Positions 1 to 9,140 of a DNA stretch of 64,000 nucleotides are shown here, one piece after another (the first letter of the stretch is position 1; each line of letters starts with the position of its first letter). Source of the DNA: an uncultured Bacteroidota bacterium (GTDB lineage: Bacteria; Bacteroidota; Bacteroidia; Chitinophagales; Chitinophagaceae); contig CAIVKC010000057.1 in assembly GCA_903906365.1 (NCBI GenBank), forward strand, positions 124,001-188,000. The letters are read 5' to 3'. The notes beneath the pieces were generated by a model, which had not been told where the DNA came from, made no database searches, and worked only from the letters and a program-made list of their open reading frames with translations. A program made the translations under genes and the position numbers.

Positions 1-1257
1 TTCCATATGACTATGCGTATCAATGAAACCCGGAGCCAGAACCATGCCTCCTCCGTCAGTCACCGGCTCCCCGGGAAAGGCAGAGAGTTCTTGGGAAACG
101 GCCAGAATCCGGTCACCCCGGATCCGCACCGAAGTATTTCGGGCCGGGACTCCGGTTCCATCAATGAGCCGGACATGGGTGATGAGCCGGGTGGCGGGCA
201 GGGTAACGGCCAAACCCTGGAAAAGGGGAATGGCAAAGGCAGGGGGTATTGCTCCGCTGGTCAGCACAATCAGGGTCCTGCGATTTTTTACATCGCGGCA
301 GATGCTGTTTCTGAAGCCGTTCCAGGATCCGGTGTGGTCATATATTTCGCCGGGTTTTGAAATATTCCAGCCAAAACCATAGGGATAGGTACTTCCATCA
401 GTTAACCGGACCGGCTGGAAGGCCTGATCCAGGGTGGCTTTTTTTACCAGCTTCTCCGTATATAGGCTCTGCTCCCAGGTAAAGAGGTCTTCCACGGAGG
501 AATAGATGTTTCCGTCTCCGGTAACCCCGTCCACGGGGGTCAAATCCGACAGGGAGCGTATTTGATTGTCCTGCCGGAAACCGTAAACATGGTTGGCGGG
601 AACCACGGGCATATTTATGTGATAGAGGTAGGTATTGCGCAGGCCAAGCGGCCTGAAAATAGATTGCTCCAGAAATGCAGAGGCCGCCAGGTGCGTAACC
701 CGTTCCAGGATACAGCTCAGCAGGACATAATTGGTATTGCAGTATTTCCATTGCTGCCCGGGCAAAAAGACCGGGGGAGCCTTCAGGCGGACCAGCAATT
801 GTACCAGCCCTTCATTGGTAAGCGTATCCGTGGTTCTTCTGAACTGTTGGAAAAGATCAAAATACTCCGGCAGGCCGGAAGTATGGGTCAACAACTGTCG
901 TATATGGATCCCATCATATGGAAGTTCCGGAATGTATTTTTTGACCTCATCGTCCAAACCGATTTTTCCCTGCTCGCTCAGTATCAGAAAGGCCATACCG
1001 AAGAACTGCTTGGACACCGAAGCCAGGTTGAAGGCGGAGCTTGTTTTAAGCCGTTCCCCTGTACGGAAATCTGTGACACCCAGCGCCTTTTTATATAATA
1101 TCCTGCCATGCTCTGCATATAAAACGGTCCCGTTGAACTGATCGCTGCCATGAAGGGCCTCGATGATAGAATCCAGCTGCCGGACAAAGGGGGATATTTG
1201 TGCCTTGGACCCCGGGGAACCGAACAGGCAGCAAGCAATAAAGAGATATTTTTTCAT
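1..1257 (-). CDS. Serine beta-lactamase-family hydrolase fused to an amidohydrolase (3' part outside window)
   Basis: The ORF is absent from the track because it runs off the left edge, but this frame is open from an ATG at 1257 to base 1 (419 residues seen). It begins with a signal peptide (MKKYLFIACCLFG). Residues about 25-345 form a class C beta-lactamase/DD-peptidase fold with S80-V-S-K83, Y172-C-N174 and H308-T-G310, the three expected active-site boxes. From about residue 360 a second module starts: VRLIDGTG, then GMVLAPGFIDTHSH at the edge, the N-terminal beta-strand and metal-binding HxH of D-aminoacylase/dihydroorotase-type amidohydrolases. So a periplasmic penicillin-binding-like esterase or amidase appears joined to a metal-dependent deacylase, possibly acting on D-amino-acid-containing peptides (inference). 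It lies 184 bp downstream of the propeller gene on the same strand. The two halves are firm; the substrate is unknown. Confidence 0.85.
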   Translation of the reverse strand, partial: MKKYLFIACCLFGSPGSKAQISPFVRQLDSIIEALHGSDQFNGTVLYAEHGRILYKKALGVTDFRTGERLKTSSAFNLASVSKQFFGMAFLILSEQGKIGLDDEVKKYIPELPYDGIHIRQLLTHTSGLPEYFDLFQQFRRTTDTLTNEGLVQLLVRLKAPPVFLPGQQWKYCNTNYVLLSCILERVTHLAASAFLEQSIFRPLGLRNTYLYHINMPVVPANHVYGFRQDNQIRSLSDLTPVDGVTGDGNIYSSVEDLFTWEQSLYTEKLVKKATLDQAFQPVRLTDGSTYPYGFGWNISKPGEIYDHTGSWNGFRNSICRDVKNRRTLIVLTSGAIPPAFAIPLFQGLAVTLPATRLITHVRLIDGTGVPARNTSVRIRGDRILAVSQELSAFPGEPVTDGGGMVLAPGFIDTHSHME

Positions 1258-1441
1258 GTGTAGCATATAAAATAAAAATAAACTATTTCGATCATGCAAT
1301 TGGACCCTTCCTGAAATTATTCAGGGCGCAGTCAATAGCTGTATGGCTGGCAGGGTTGGTAAGGAGGGCGTCCAGATCCCCCCGGTGTGACCAATCCCGC
1401 TCTCTGTCTGTCTGTCCCGGGGACTTTGAAGTTAAAGACGG

Positions 1442-2449
1442 TTATTTGGGAATGGCCCACACCGTTTTGAGATACAGATTACTGATCCATATATAATTAG
1501 ATGATGACCGGACGGCCCCGTCGGTCCTGGCCTGAGGGCCCTGGCTCCCCTGGCTTGCATAAATCCGGGTGACCCTGTTTAAGCGTGGGTCAATGCACTG
1601 CAGCGGCCTGGAGGGATTGGTTGAAACCACCCATATCCTACCCCCGCCGGCTGCGATATCCCCTCCCCCGCCGGGAGCCTGCACATCGATGGTGGCCGTG
1701 ACCTGCCGGGTACCCGGGTCAATCCGGGTAACGGTACCCGCACCCTGGTCCAGCGTCCACACCGCCCCTTCACCGGCTGCCAAAAACCGCGGGTTCTTGC
1801 CAACGGCTATGGAACCGGTCAACAGGTTGCTTTTCAGGTCTACCCTTTGAACCTGGTTATGCACGCGGTCGGAAACCCAGATTGCGCCAAATCCGACGCA
1901 GAGCGCGGCCGAACCCGGGGACACTTTAATGCGGGCTTCCACGCGGTTGGTCCCGGGGTTTATCCTGGAAAGGACGCCAGCGGAATCAGAAAGTATCCAA
2001 ACTGACCCGCCCCCGGCAGCCAGGCTGGTTTCCCCGGAAACATCAGAGAGACCGGTAGGTATTTTTGCCAGCAACTGCCCCGTGTTCTCTTGGAGTTTGT
2101 ACAGGCATCGTTCCGAACAACTGATGACCCATAATGCTCCAAATCCGCTGACAGGCGCGCCGCAGGCGTCCTTCACAAAGATCTTAAGAACAGGCGTGTC
2201 GGCAGAGGCGGAGATTTTTTCGATGCCGCTGTTCCCGTTATCTATGAACCAGGCATCATCCCCTGAGGTGCATAGAAAATCCGGAGAGGCTGTTACATGG
2301 ATGATACGTGCTGAAATGCGATCCAGGTCCAGCCTGTCAATGGCGGATTGTCCCCGGGCCCCCGTGACCGGACCGCAAAGCATCGTCACCAGCACAACCC
2401 ATGACCGTCGGCGTAACTTTCCCCTGAGGGCATTCTGATAATCATTCAT
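1442..2449 (-). CDS. Secreted Vgb/YVTN-like beta-propeller protein
   Basis: 335 residues with a basic N-terminus and hydrophobic segment (RRRSWVVLVTMLCG) consistent with export. The body is a set of about seven 40-residue repeats of the type G-x-G-x-(V/I)-W-(V/I) followed by V-x-R-I-(D/N)-P-G-T, the signature of Vgb (virginiamycin B lyase-like) and YVTN propellers. No catalytic residues can be assigned, and many family members are binding or scaffold proteins. The start lies 3 bp after the stop of the upstream esterase, so the two are co-transcribed and perhaps translationally coupled. It probably acts outside the cytoplasm with its neighbours in carbohydrate or ester catabolism (inference). 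Confidence 0.8.
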   Translation of the reverse strand: MNDYQNALRGKLRRRSWVVLVTMLCGPVTGARGQSAIDRLDLDRISARIIHVTASPDFLCTSGDDAWFIDNGNSGIEKISASADTPVLKIFVKDACGAPVSGFGALWVISCSERCLYKLQENTGQLLAKIPTGLSDVSGETSLAAGGGSVWILSDSAGVLSRINPGTNRVEARIKVSPGSAALCVGFGAIWVSDRVHNQVQRVDLKSNLLTGSIAVGKNPRFLAAGEGAVWTLDQGAGTVTRIDPGTRQVTATIDVQAPGGGGDIAAGGGRIWVVSTNPSRPLQCIDPRLNRVTRIYASQGSQGPQARTDGAVRSSSNYIWISNLYLKTVWAIPK

Positions 2450-2452
2450 GTT

Positions 2453-3286
2453 TTATAAATGGTTGAGTAGTTCAAACCCTTTGTATGCGCTGAGGTGCAT
2501 GATGGTAGCATGGTTCTCACCGGGAAATGGGACATACCAGGCCTGAACCCGGGAGGAGGGCTGCTTTTTGAGCAGGGCAAATAACCGGTTCATATCCTGC
2601 TGCATGCGCCTGCCTTCGCTGCCGGCAGAGAGATAGACCTTCCGGCCGCCGGAGGCCGCCTGACCGAGATGTTTTTGGGCATAATCAATCAGGGATTCAT
2701 GGTCCCACCAAAGGCTCGGACTCACTATTAAATAATTATTGAACAGGCCGGGGTCTTTCAGCAGGATTTCCAGGGCAAGCAGTCCACCCAGGGATTCCCC
2801 CACCAGGGTAGCCTGTGAATTTGTCCGGTAGTGCTGGCGGATATAGGGCTTAAGTTCCTCCCGGATGAAGGAAATAAAACGGGCCGAGCCCCCGCTTGTC
2901 GGGCAGGCCTGCAGGTCCTCCTTATACCGGGAGGGATAGGTAAAATCCCTTCTCCTGTCCCGGTTGGCTATTCCAACCACAATGGAGGGTGGAAGCCTGT
3001 TCACCCAGGGGAAATTCAGGAACTGGACTATACCGCAGATATGAATAAAATCTTCATCCACCGAACCGTCAAGCAAATAAATGACCGGATAGGTGGTCGC
3101 TGAATCAGGACTATAGCCCGGCGGCAAATAGATATTGAGCTGCCTGGTTTGGTCCAGGGACCGGGATGGCAGGGTGTCTACCCTGCCCAGCGTAATATAA
3201 GCCTGGCCGGCGCCTGGCTGCTGGGCCGCGAGCGGAAAACCAAGGGTAATAAGCGCCAGTATACATAAAAGAAAGGTCTTCATCAT
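2453..3286 (-). CDS. Secreted alpha/beta hydrolase, esterase D/Fes family
   Basis: 277 residues with a clear signal peptide (MMKTFLLCILALITLGFPLAAQQ). The domain matches the putative esterase family (PF00756): Y-L-L-D-G near residue 71, nucleophile elbow G163-E-S165-L-G167, and a C-terminal catalytic histidine in GENHA (H259). Family members hydrolyse feruloyl or acetyl esters of polysaccharides, or siderophore esters; no neighbour points to siderophores here. It sits between the rhamnosidase-like gene (46 bp upstream) and the propeller gene (3 bp downstream), which favours removal of ester decorations from plant or microbial glycans (inference). The start could be M1 or M2. Confidence 0.88.
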   Translation of the reverse strand: MMKTFLLCILALITLGFPLAAQQPGAGQAYITLGRVDTLPSRSLDQTRQLNIYLPPGYSPDSATTYPVIYLLDGSVDEDFIHICGIVQFLNFPWVNRLPPSIVVGIANRDRRRDFTYPSRYKEDLQACPTSGGSARFISFIREELKPYIRQHYRTNSQATLVGESLGGLLALEILLKDPGLFNNYLIVSPSLWWDHESLIDYAQKHLGQAASGGRKVYLSAGSEGRRMQQDMNRLFALLKKQPSSRVQAWYVPFPGENHATIMHLSAYKGFELLNHL

Positions 3287-3332
3287 GAGGAAAGCTTTTT
3301 TACAGGGAATTCATTTATTTATAATCCAATTT

Positions 3333-5747
3333 TCATAACAGGTCCAGGTGGTTAATGCCGGGTTGCAGGGGGTAAGACTTTGCCTTCCATAGCAGGCGAC
3401 CGGTTACCTTCTTGGGAAGGGTGATGGAGATCTTCCAGCGGCCCTTTTCCAGCTGGTATCCGGCCTGTATCTCACCTGCCGGATGCGGGATGCTGCCGCT
3501 GATATGGGAAATGCTTCCGAGGTGGGGTTCTATTTTTACCCTCTTAAACCCTGGGGCATCGCTGTCAATTCCCAACACCAGCCGAAAAAATTCAATGTTC
3601 GGGCTGGCACCCCATGCGTGGCAATCGGAACGGGATTCGCTGATGTTGGGCATTTCAGCCCAGGTAGTCAAACCCAGGGCGATGTTTTTTTCCCACGCCC
3701 CGAGCCAGGAAAGGTACTCATTTCCCAGGCCGGCCTTGCTGCAGGCCAGGTGCAGGTAATATTTGAAATAGATGGATGCCGGTGCCAGGCTGCTGTCGGC
3801 AAGGATACGCCTGGCCAGGGCGGTAGCCTGCCTTCCCTTGACGGTTCCCGTGAGGATGGCCAGTGCATTGGCATGCTGGGAAAACACCTCCTTTTCATCG
3901 GTATCGGCCATCAATTGCCTGGAGCCATCCCAATATCTGTTCAGGATGATCCGTTGCAAGGACTGCGCCTGGCTGGCATACTGCGCGGCATAGGCCGCGG
4001 AGCCCAGGCTGGCCTCCAGGTCAGCGGCCAGCTGCAGCGCCCAGAGCAACTGCAGGTCCAGCACAGAAGAGGTGCCGTCCTTTCCGCAGGGTGCAGTCCC
4101 GTTAGACCATCCCGGTTGGTTATCCACCCAGTCGGTAAACAACCAGTAGGGAACATTTTTTAACCTGCCGTCAGATTGCTGGTATTTCCGGAAAAACCAC
4201 AGCACATTGCGAACCCCCTGCAGCTTTTCAGCAACAAAGGCCGGGTCACCCCGGTACCTATAAAAATCATGCAGCATACCGATATACCAGAGGGAGAACG
4301 TGGGTATCTGCTGTGGAGAAAAAGAAGGATGCCTGCTTAGGGTAATCCCCTCTGCCATCCTGGAATGATCCATCTGGTTGAGGGCATTTCGGACGAGCCG
4401 GTCGTCCCCGCTGTTGTAAAAACTGACCAGCGCCTGGATACGGCTGTCCCCGATATACTGCAGTTGCTCATAATAGGGACAGTCCATATAAGTTTCCATG
4501 GCGCATAACCTGGCCGTATGCCAGCCAATACCGAGCATGGTATTGATCAGGGGATGATCCGAGATCAGAGAAGCTTTCAGCGTGAAGGGGTAGCCGGTAA
4601 ATGTGCTGTAGCAGTCTTCCAGTTCAAGGGCTTCCCCGGCCGTGTTGATAACAAGTTCCACATAGCGGAAGGTACGCCAGGACAGGGTAGTGAATTGCTG
4701 ATGGCTTGCCCCGCTGGAGAGGATGCTGTCTTTTCTGCCCAAAAGATATTTCCCCGCTACCTGGTCCCTGTTTCCCTTAGGCAGATATCCGCTCTTGGAG
4801 GGGGAATCCATGAACAGGGACTCGGCGTACCGCAGGGATATTTGCGCATTCCGGCCCCCGCTAAAAAATAGGGTAAGGTAGGCATTGGTCAGGCTGGACT
4901 GGTCAAGCAGCAATACGGCATGGGTAGCAGCCGGAATGACAAAGGAGGCCGGCTTTCCGGGGAAGGCAGCCGGAGGCTGAACGCCGGAACTGGATCGCAG
5001 GGATGGGAATCGCTGCCTTTGCAATTCCATCTGCGGCAGGCTGGAGGGCACCAGCATCCAGCCATTGATATCTCCCTGGCCTTTGGGCAGGGCGCCGCCC
5101 CATCCAAGGGTAGCGGCTGCAGGCCAAGCACTGTCATCAAATTCAGGAGAAGCCCAGCCCTGTATATCCAAATTCATGTCCCTGAACTCCCCGGGGCCGG
5201 CAACATAGTAAACCGGATATCCGATACCTGTCAGGGGTTTATAGGACAGGTTTTGCTGGCATTTCCAGGAAGGGTTCGTATTGAGGGCAGAATCCCCGGG
5301 CTGGTCAGCCTGCAGCAAAAACCCGGTACGGTTGGAAATCTGCCCCTCCGGACGGTATTGCCCGTCGTTCCAGACCAGGGCTGAGAGTGTATTATTGCCT
5401 TGTTTCAGGTAGGGAGCCAGGTCCACTGTCTCATAATTCCAAAAATTCAGATCGCTTCGCGCAGGACCCATGGAGACAAGGCTGTCGTTAACCCATAGTT
5501 TGTATCGGTTATCACCGGAAACATGCACGATACAACCGGAGGGTCTGACCAAATACCTGACCGTCTTTCGAAAATGATATATGCCGTATCCCTGCGGGGC
5601 AATCCCCGGGGGAGCGATCCAACTCGCATGCCACTGCCTGCTGAGCAAAAGGGGATTGGGGGGCTGGGCCTGACCCAAACTGAACCCGAGCAAAATAAGG
5701 ACCAGGAGGAGCAGGCCCTTGAGACGAGGGAGAAAACGCATATTCAT
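3333..5747 (-). CDS. Alpha-L-rhamnosidase-like glycoside hydrolase (GH78 type)
   Basis: The longest ORF starts at 5807, but the methionine at 5747 (or 5741) directly precedes a good signal peptide (FLPRLKGLLLLVLILLGFSLGQAQ), so about 804 residues are expected. The N-terminal half contains beta-sandwich modules (HVSGDNRYKLWVNDSLV). Then comes the (alpha/alpha)6 catalytic barrel with MDCPYYEQLQYIGDSR, the GH78 counterpart of D-C-P-x-R-x-E-x-x-G-(W/Y)-x-G-D, which holds the acidic catalytic residues. The C-terminus is a beta-sandwich ending in a 'W-K-A-K-S-Y-P-L-Q-P-G' type strand. It would release terminal rhamnose from extracellular glycans or glycosides. It heads a three-gene minus-strand run with the esterase and propeller genes. 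Family membership is secure; substrate specificity is not. Confidence 0.85.
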   Translation of the reverse strand: MNMRFLPRLKGLLLLVLILLGFSLGQAQPPNPLLLSRQWHASWIAPPGIAPQGYGIYHFRKTVRYLVRPSGCIVHVSGDNRYKLWVNDSLVSMGPARSDLNFWNYETVDLAPYLKQGNNTLSALVWNDGQYRPEGQISNRTGFLLQADQPGDSALNTNPSWKCQQNLSYKPLTGIGYPVYYVAGPGEFRDMNLDIQGWASPEFDDSAWPAAATLGWGGALPKGQGDINGWMLVPSSLPQMELQRQRFPSLRSSSGVQPPAAFPGKPASFVIPAATHAVLLLDQSSLTNAYLTLFFSGGRNAQISLRYAESLFMDSPSKSGYLPKGNRDQVAGKYLLGRKDSILSSGASHQQFTTLSWRTFRYVELVINTAGEALELEDCYSTFTGYPFTLKASLISDHPLINTMLGIGWHTARLCAMETYMDCPYYEQLQYIGDSRIQALVSFYNSGDDRLVRNALNQMDHSRMAEGITLSRHPSFSPQQIPTFSLWYIGMLHDFYRYRGDPAFVAEKLQGVRNVLWFFRKYQQSDGRLKNVPYWLFTDWVDNQPGWSNGTAPCGKDGTSSVLDLQLLWALQLAADLEASLGSAAYAAQYASQAQSLQRIILNRYWDGSRQLMADTDEKEVFSQHANALAILTGTVKGRQATALARRILADSSLAPASIYFKYYLHLACSKAGLGNEYLSWLGAWEKNIALGLTTWAEMPNISESRSDCHAWGASPNIEFFRLVLGIDSDAPGFKRVKIEPHLGSISHISGSIPHPAGEIQAGYQLEKGRWKISITLPKKVTGRLLWKAKSYPLQPGINHLDLL

Positions 5748-5954
5748 CCTGTAAGTTTTGGTTGGTTTTGATCCCATGAATTTCCTGGTAATTTTCGGAT
5801 CGCCCAACTAAACCTTTCCACCCTGGATGGGCAGAATGAATATAATAGAGAGGGAGGCCTGCTTTGGGGGATGAACTCATCAGACAGGCCCGCAGCTGCG
5901 GCCCCCCCGGCCAGGCCAGTTAGGGATTCCCCATGGGGTGACACCGGCCCGTGC

Positions 5955-6563
5955 CTAGAGGAGTTGCAGGCGCAGCAGTTTTACGGCCCTGGCTTTTTGA
6001 TTTCGGACGGTATTTTCACTGAGCCCGAGTTTTTTTGCGATCTGTTTATTTTTCAGGCCCTGCAGGAATGACATCCTGAATATCCTGCCGGACCGGTCGG
6101 GAAGTTGTTCGATCTGCATGTACATTTTTTCCAGCAGGTGCTTTTGGAAATCGTCCGGCCCTTCGACAAAGGCAGACTGGTCATGTTCGGTTTGGCTTGC
6201 CAGAAACCGGTGTTTCTGATTAACCATTTTGTCCCTTTTGAGCTGGTTGAGTGCGTGGTTTTTTACGGTTACCTGCAGAAATATCTTAATAGCAGGAATA
6301 CCCTGGAAGCGCTTGTCTGCCTTCCATAGTTTGTAAAAGGCGTCTGCGGTGAGATCGGCAGCCAGCGCATGATCTCCGAAACGGAGCGCGAAATAATAGA
6401 CATGTGAATAAAGACGCCGGTAACAAAGCGTGAATGCCTGTTCATTGTTTTCATTGAACCGGCGCAGGAAATCATTCAGTGAATCCTCCAGGCCGAATTC
6501 TCTTGGGCCCGTTTTCAGATAGCCGGCATGCCCGATCTCCCCAGGTGGTGGTGTTGTAAGCAT
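5955..6563 (-). CDS. RNA polymerase sigma-70 factor, ECF subfamily
   Basis: The preferred start is the ATG at 6563 (202 residues); the track's extension to 6641 is low-complexity and unlike sigma factors. Region 2 is visible as F-x-x-L-Y-x-x-Y-Y-F-A-L-R (H-A-L-A-A-D-L-T-A-D-A-F), and region 4 as a C-terminal helix-turn-helix (GLKNKQIAKKLGLSENTVRNQ). Length and motifs fit the expanded Bacteroidota ECF group that usually pairs with a FecR-like anti-sigma and a SusCD locus. Neither partner is adjacent here: the nearest SusC is 30 kb away. It is transcribed away from the XRE gene across about 250 bp. The target regulon is unknown. Confidence 0.9.
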   Translation of the reverse strand: MLTTPPPGEIGHAGYLKTGPREFGLEDSLNDFLRRFNENNEQAFTLCYRRLYSHVYYFALRFGDHALAADLTADAFYKLWKADKRFQGIPAIKIFLQVTVKNHALNQLKRDKMVNQKHRFLASQTEHDQSAFVEGPDDFQKHLLEKMYMQIEQLPDRSGRIFRMSFLQGLKNKQIAKKLGLSENTVRNQKARAVKLLRLQLL

Positions 6564-6813
6564 ATGAGACTTGATTGGGTAATAATAATGGGTCCCTAAA
6601 ATGCCCCCTGCGACGGCAGTTCCAGGAAAGGGTCTGTCCAAAGCGCTTTTACCGGGGGCTTATTCCCAAGAGAAAACCCATAGGAAAAAAGCCATGACGG
6701 CTGCAGGAAAAGGCAATTTCATTTCAAAAATAGGGAAATAATTTAAAAAGCCATCTATTAGGTGTAACTTATAAGTGGTAACTATTATAGCGGCGATTCT
6801 TTTATTTTATCAA

Positions 6814-7089
6814 ATGAAAAAAGGGGCATCAAAAGACCCGTCAGAGCAATCAGGCGCTTCACCCGAAGAAGCAGCGCAGCTTAAAAAGCTGGGTAAGCGC
6901 ATCAAGCAACTCAGGCTATCCAAGGGATATTCCAGCTATGAGTACTTTGCCTATGATCATGATATTTCAAGGGCTCAGTTTGGCCGCTATGAACAGGGAC
7001 AGGATCTGCGTTTCAGCAGCCTGGTCAGGGTAGTGCGGGCCTTTGATATGACCCTGGCAGAATTTTTCAGTGAGGGGTTCGACCTTTAG
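6814..7089 (+). CDS. Small XRE-family helix-turn-helix regulator
   Basis: The track begins at a GTG (6775), but the ATG at 6814 gives a more natural 91-residue protein starting MKKGASKDPSEQ. Residues about 25-85 form a Cro/CI helix-turn-helix: LGKRIKQLRLSKGYSSYEYFAYDHDISRAQFGRYEQGQDLRFSSLVRVVRAFDMTLAEFF. There is no second domain, so it is a stand-alone DNA-binding protein typical of Bacteroidota. It is divergent from the sigma factor gene, and the shared intergenic region may be its operator (inference). Nothing toxin-like lies next to it. Confidence 0.85.
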   Translation: MKKGASKDPSEQSGASPEEAAQLKKLGKRIKQLRLSKGYSSYEYFAYDHDISRAQFGRYEQGQDLRFSSLVRVVRAFDMTLAEFFSEGFDL

Positions 7090-7464
7090 CAGGATAATTG
7101 CCGCCAGCAATTCCTGTCAGGAGGCATCATCCCCTGGACAGGGGATGCGAATATGGGATGGTTTTAATTACCTGTCAATGACAGGCCAAGGTCCAAAAGC
7201 GGCGATAAGGCAGAAAGCCCTGTCATCTGCTGTCCCCGATATCCAGGACACAGGCCCGGGTTACATTTTTTTTGGAGTGGCTGATTTTTCCCCGGATTAA
7301 AATATACACCTACTTCCGGCTTTCTTTTCCAACAGGGGGCTCCCGTAGCAATATAACTTCTTGTAATGATGCGATGGGGTCAGGGTATCTCCCATCCTCT
7401 CATGGAATGAAAAAACCGATTCATCACTAAAAAAAAGTCGCCCTGTTTTCCTTATTCAAAAAAA
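7090..7464. other. Intergenic region, no gene recognised
   Basis: About 375 bp between the XRE gene and the stop of the convergent barrel-like gene. The small plus ORF 7070-7300 overlaps the regulator's 3' end and has no recognisable protein features. An A-run just before 7465 could belong to a weak terminator, but no clear stem is visible. Confidence 0.5.
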
Positions 7465-8178
7465 CTATTTATGATGCATGTACCAGGGTTGGCAAATCAT
7501 GGTAAGACTTACGTATACTCGACTTAGCTTATCCTCCGGGGCATTCATTAAAACCTGATTGTTGTTAGTTCTCCAATCATGGGAACTGAAACTTCCTGTA
7601 TAACCTGCCTGCAGGCCAATAGAACTGTGTGGCATGGCGGGGTTCCTGAAGGCTACCCCCAGTCCGAGCCGGTAGTTGAAAAAGAAGTTTTTCAGCTCCA
7701 GCGGACGCACATTGTTTTGTACGGCGGAAGACCCGAGCAGGTTATTAAAATCCACTCCTGAATTGTCCTGGAAAAACCTGGCCTGGTAGCTCTCCAGCCC
7801 AAGCCCTACCAGGGGGTAGAGAAGCACCCTGTCTCCGCGCAGGAGGTTGTATCCTGCATCGGCATGCAGGCCGAGGAATCTGATGGTACTGCTTTCTTTG
7901 TCATGATTTGCGCCCATACTGCTTCCGGCGCTAAAACCACCCGATGAGATGACCCGCTTTTTTTCCTTGAACCATCCCATATCCAGATTGGCCGTGTAAC
8001 TGGGCAACCCTTTATACTGGGGAAAATTGGCAATCCGGCCGTTGAGGCCGTTAAATTTCTGAAAGCCTCCCCCTATCCCCTGGGACATCTGGGGAATAAA
8101 CGCTTCCCATTTGTCCATCTGGGCCTGAGAAAAAAGGGTGCAGCAGCAGCAAAGGGCCAATAAAAAACGAAATCTCAT
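7465..8178 (-). CDS. Secreted protein, probable outer-membrane beta-barrel
   Basis: 237 residues starting with a signal peptide rich in cysteine (MRFRFLLALCCCCTLFSQAQ). The rest alternates polar and hydrophobic residues with aromatic ends, for example AGYNLLRGDRVLLYPLVGLGLESYQARF, FNYRLGLGVAFR and IGLQAGYTGSF. This fits strands of a small outer-membrane barrel of the porin/OmpW-like type found across Bacteroidota. It ends without an obvious C-terminal aromatic signature. No specific family is recognised and no partner gene is adjacent. Confidence 0.65.
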   Translation of the reverse strand: MRFRFLLALCCCCTLFSQAQMDKWEAFIPQMSQGIGGGFQKFNGLNGRIANFPQYKGLPSYTANLDMGWFKEKKRVISSGGFSAGSSMGANHDKESSTIRFLGLHADAGYNLLRGDRVLLYPLVGLGLESYQARFFQDNSGVDFNNLLGSSAVQNNVRPLELKNFFFNYRLGLGVAFRNPAMPHSSIGLQAGYTGSFSSHDWRTNNNQVLMNAPEDKLSRVYVSLTMICQPWYMHHK

Positions 8179-9140
8179 ATAGTAGGTTTTTTATATTAAC
8201 AAAGAGATCTTTAAAAGGTTTGGGGTTCTGTCCGTGAATGGAAGTGCAAGCACGGTCTGCTCCCTGTTTTTGGTCTTCCAGGCGGTCCACCCGCCGGTAT
8301 TCAAACAGCGCGTTACAGGGAGGCCGTTTTTGCAGCGAGCAATGGGTAGCGCAGCATTTGACTAAAGAATCCAGGAAAAACCGGAGGCTCTTTTGAAGTA
8401 ATGAGCAGACTTTCGGATCAGTTCGGATGATTGACTGGTAGAATCGTTTGTCCATATCCTCCCCTCCCTGCCAACTGAAATTACCCGCCTGCGCGCGGCC
8501 ACCCTCTGGAGCCGCGGACGCTACCCCGCTGAGTCCCGGCATCGACCTCGGAACTTACCAATACCGGGCATAGAAAGCGCCCAGGTATCTCTGTGAGGAT
8601 TCGCTTGGGCTAAAGCTGGCCCCTGATAAGGACGGGCAAATAACTCGCAGTTTTACCGACACCCGGCGGATCCTAGCTGATTTACAGCCGCTACCTTTTT
8701 GTTACTATTCCATGAATACAGGATGGATGTTCACCAGGCTGATCCCCGGTCATGGGCGGGCTTGCTTTTCCGGCATGAATGCCATGCCCTTGACTGCCAG
8801 GGGCGCCGCCTCCTTTGATTAGCCAGCGAATGGGACCTTCCTTATGTATAGAAAAAAGTACGCTGAATCTGGAATTCCTTACCGGCGCTCCCCTACCCGG
8901 GAAAGCGGACTCCTGAATCATGTTAGTGGCCCGTTCCTTCTGGCGGCTGGCAGCTTCACTCCACTGCCGGGGGTATGATACTTACCAGAACCCATTTAAT
9001 GCATGGACCGGTTCATCCGTCCGGAACCCGGCGTGGAGGCTTCCATACCGGCTGGCTGGAGGGAAAACCAAGATAACCAGTCGTATCCTTTCATCAGCCC
9101 CTGTTATCTATTCAAGTACGAGGGAGGCAAAAAAGCGCTT
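8179..9140. other. Gene-poor region, about 960 bp
   Basis: ORFs in this stretch (8051-8542 minus, 8691-8921 minus, 8920-9186 plus) have atypical composition, lack signal or domain motifs, or overlap the flanking genes. No tRNA, terminator or inverted-repeat pair of insertion-sequence type is evident. It may be a decayed gene or plain spacer. Confidence 0.5.

Noticed and set aside
8051-8542. 163-codon minus ORF
   Set aside because: It overlaps the start of the barrel-like gene, has odd composition and no motif.
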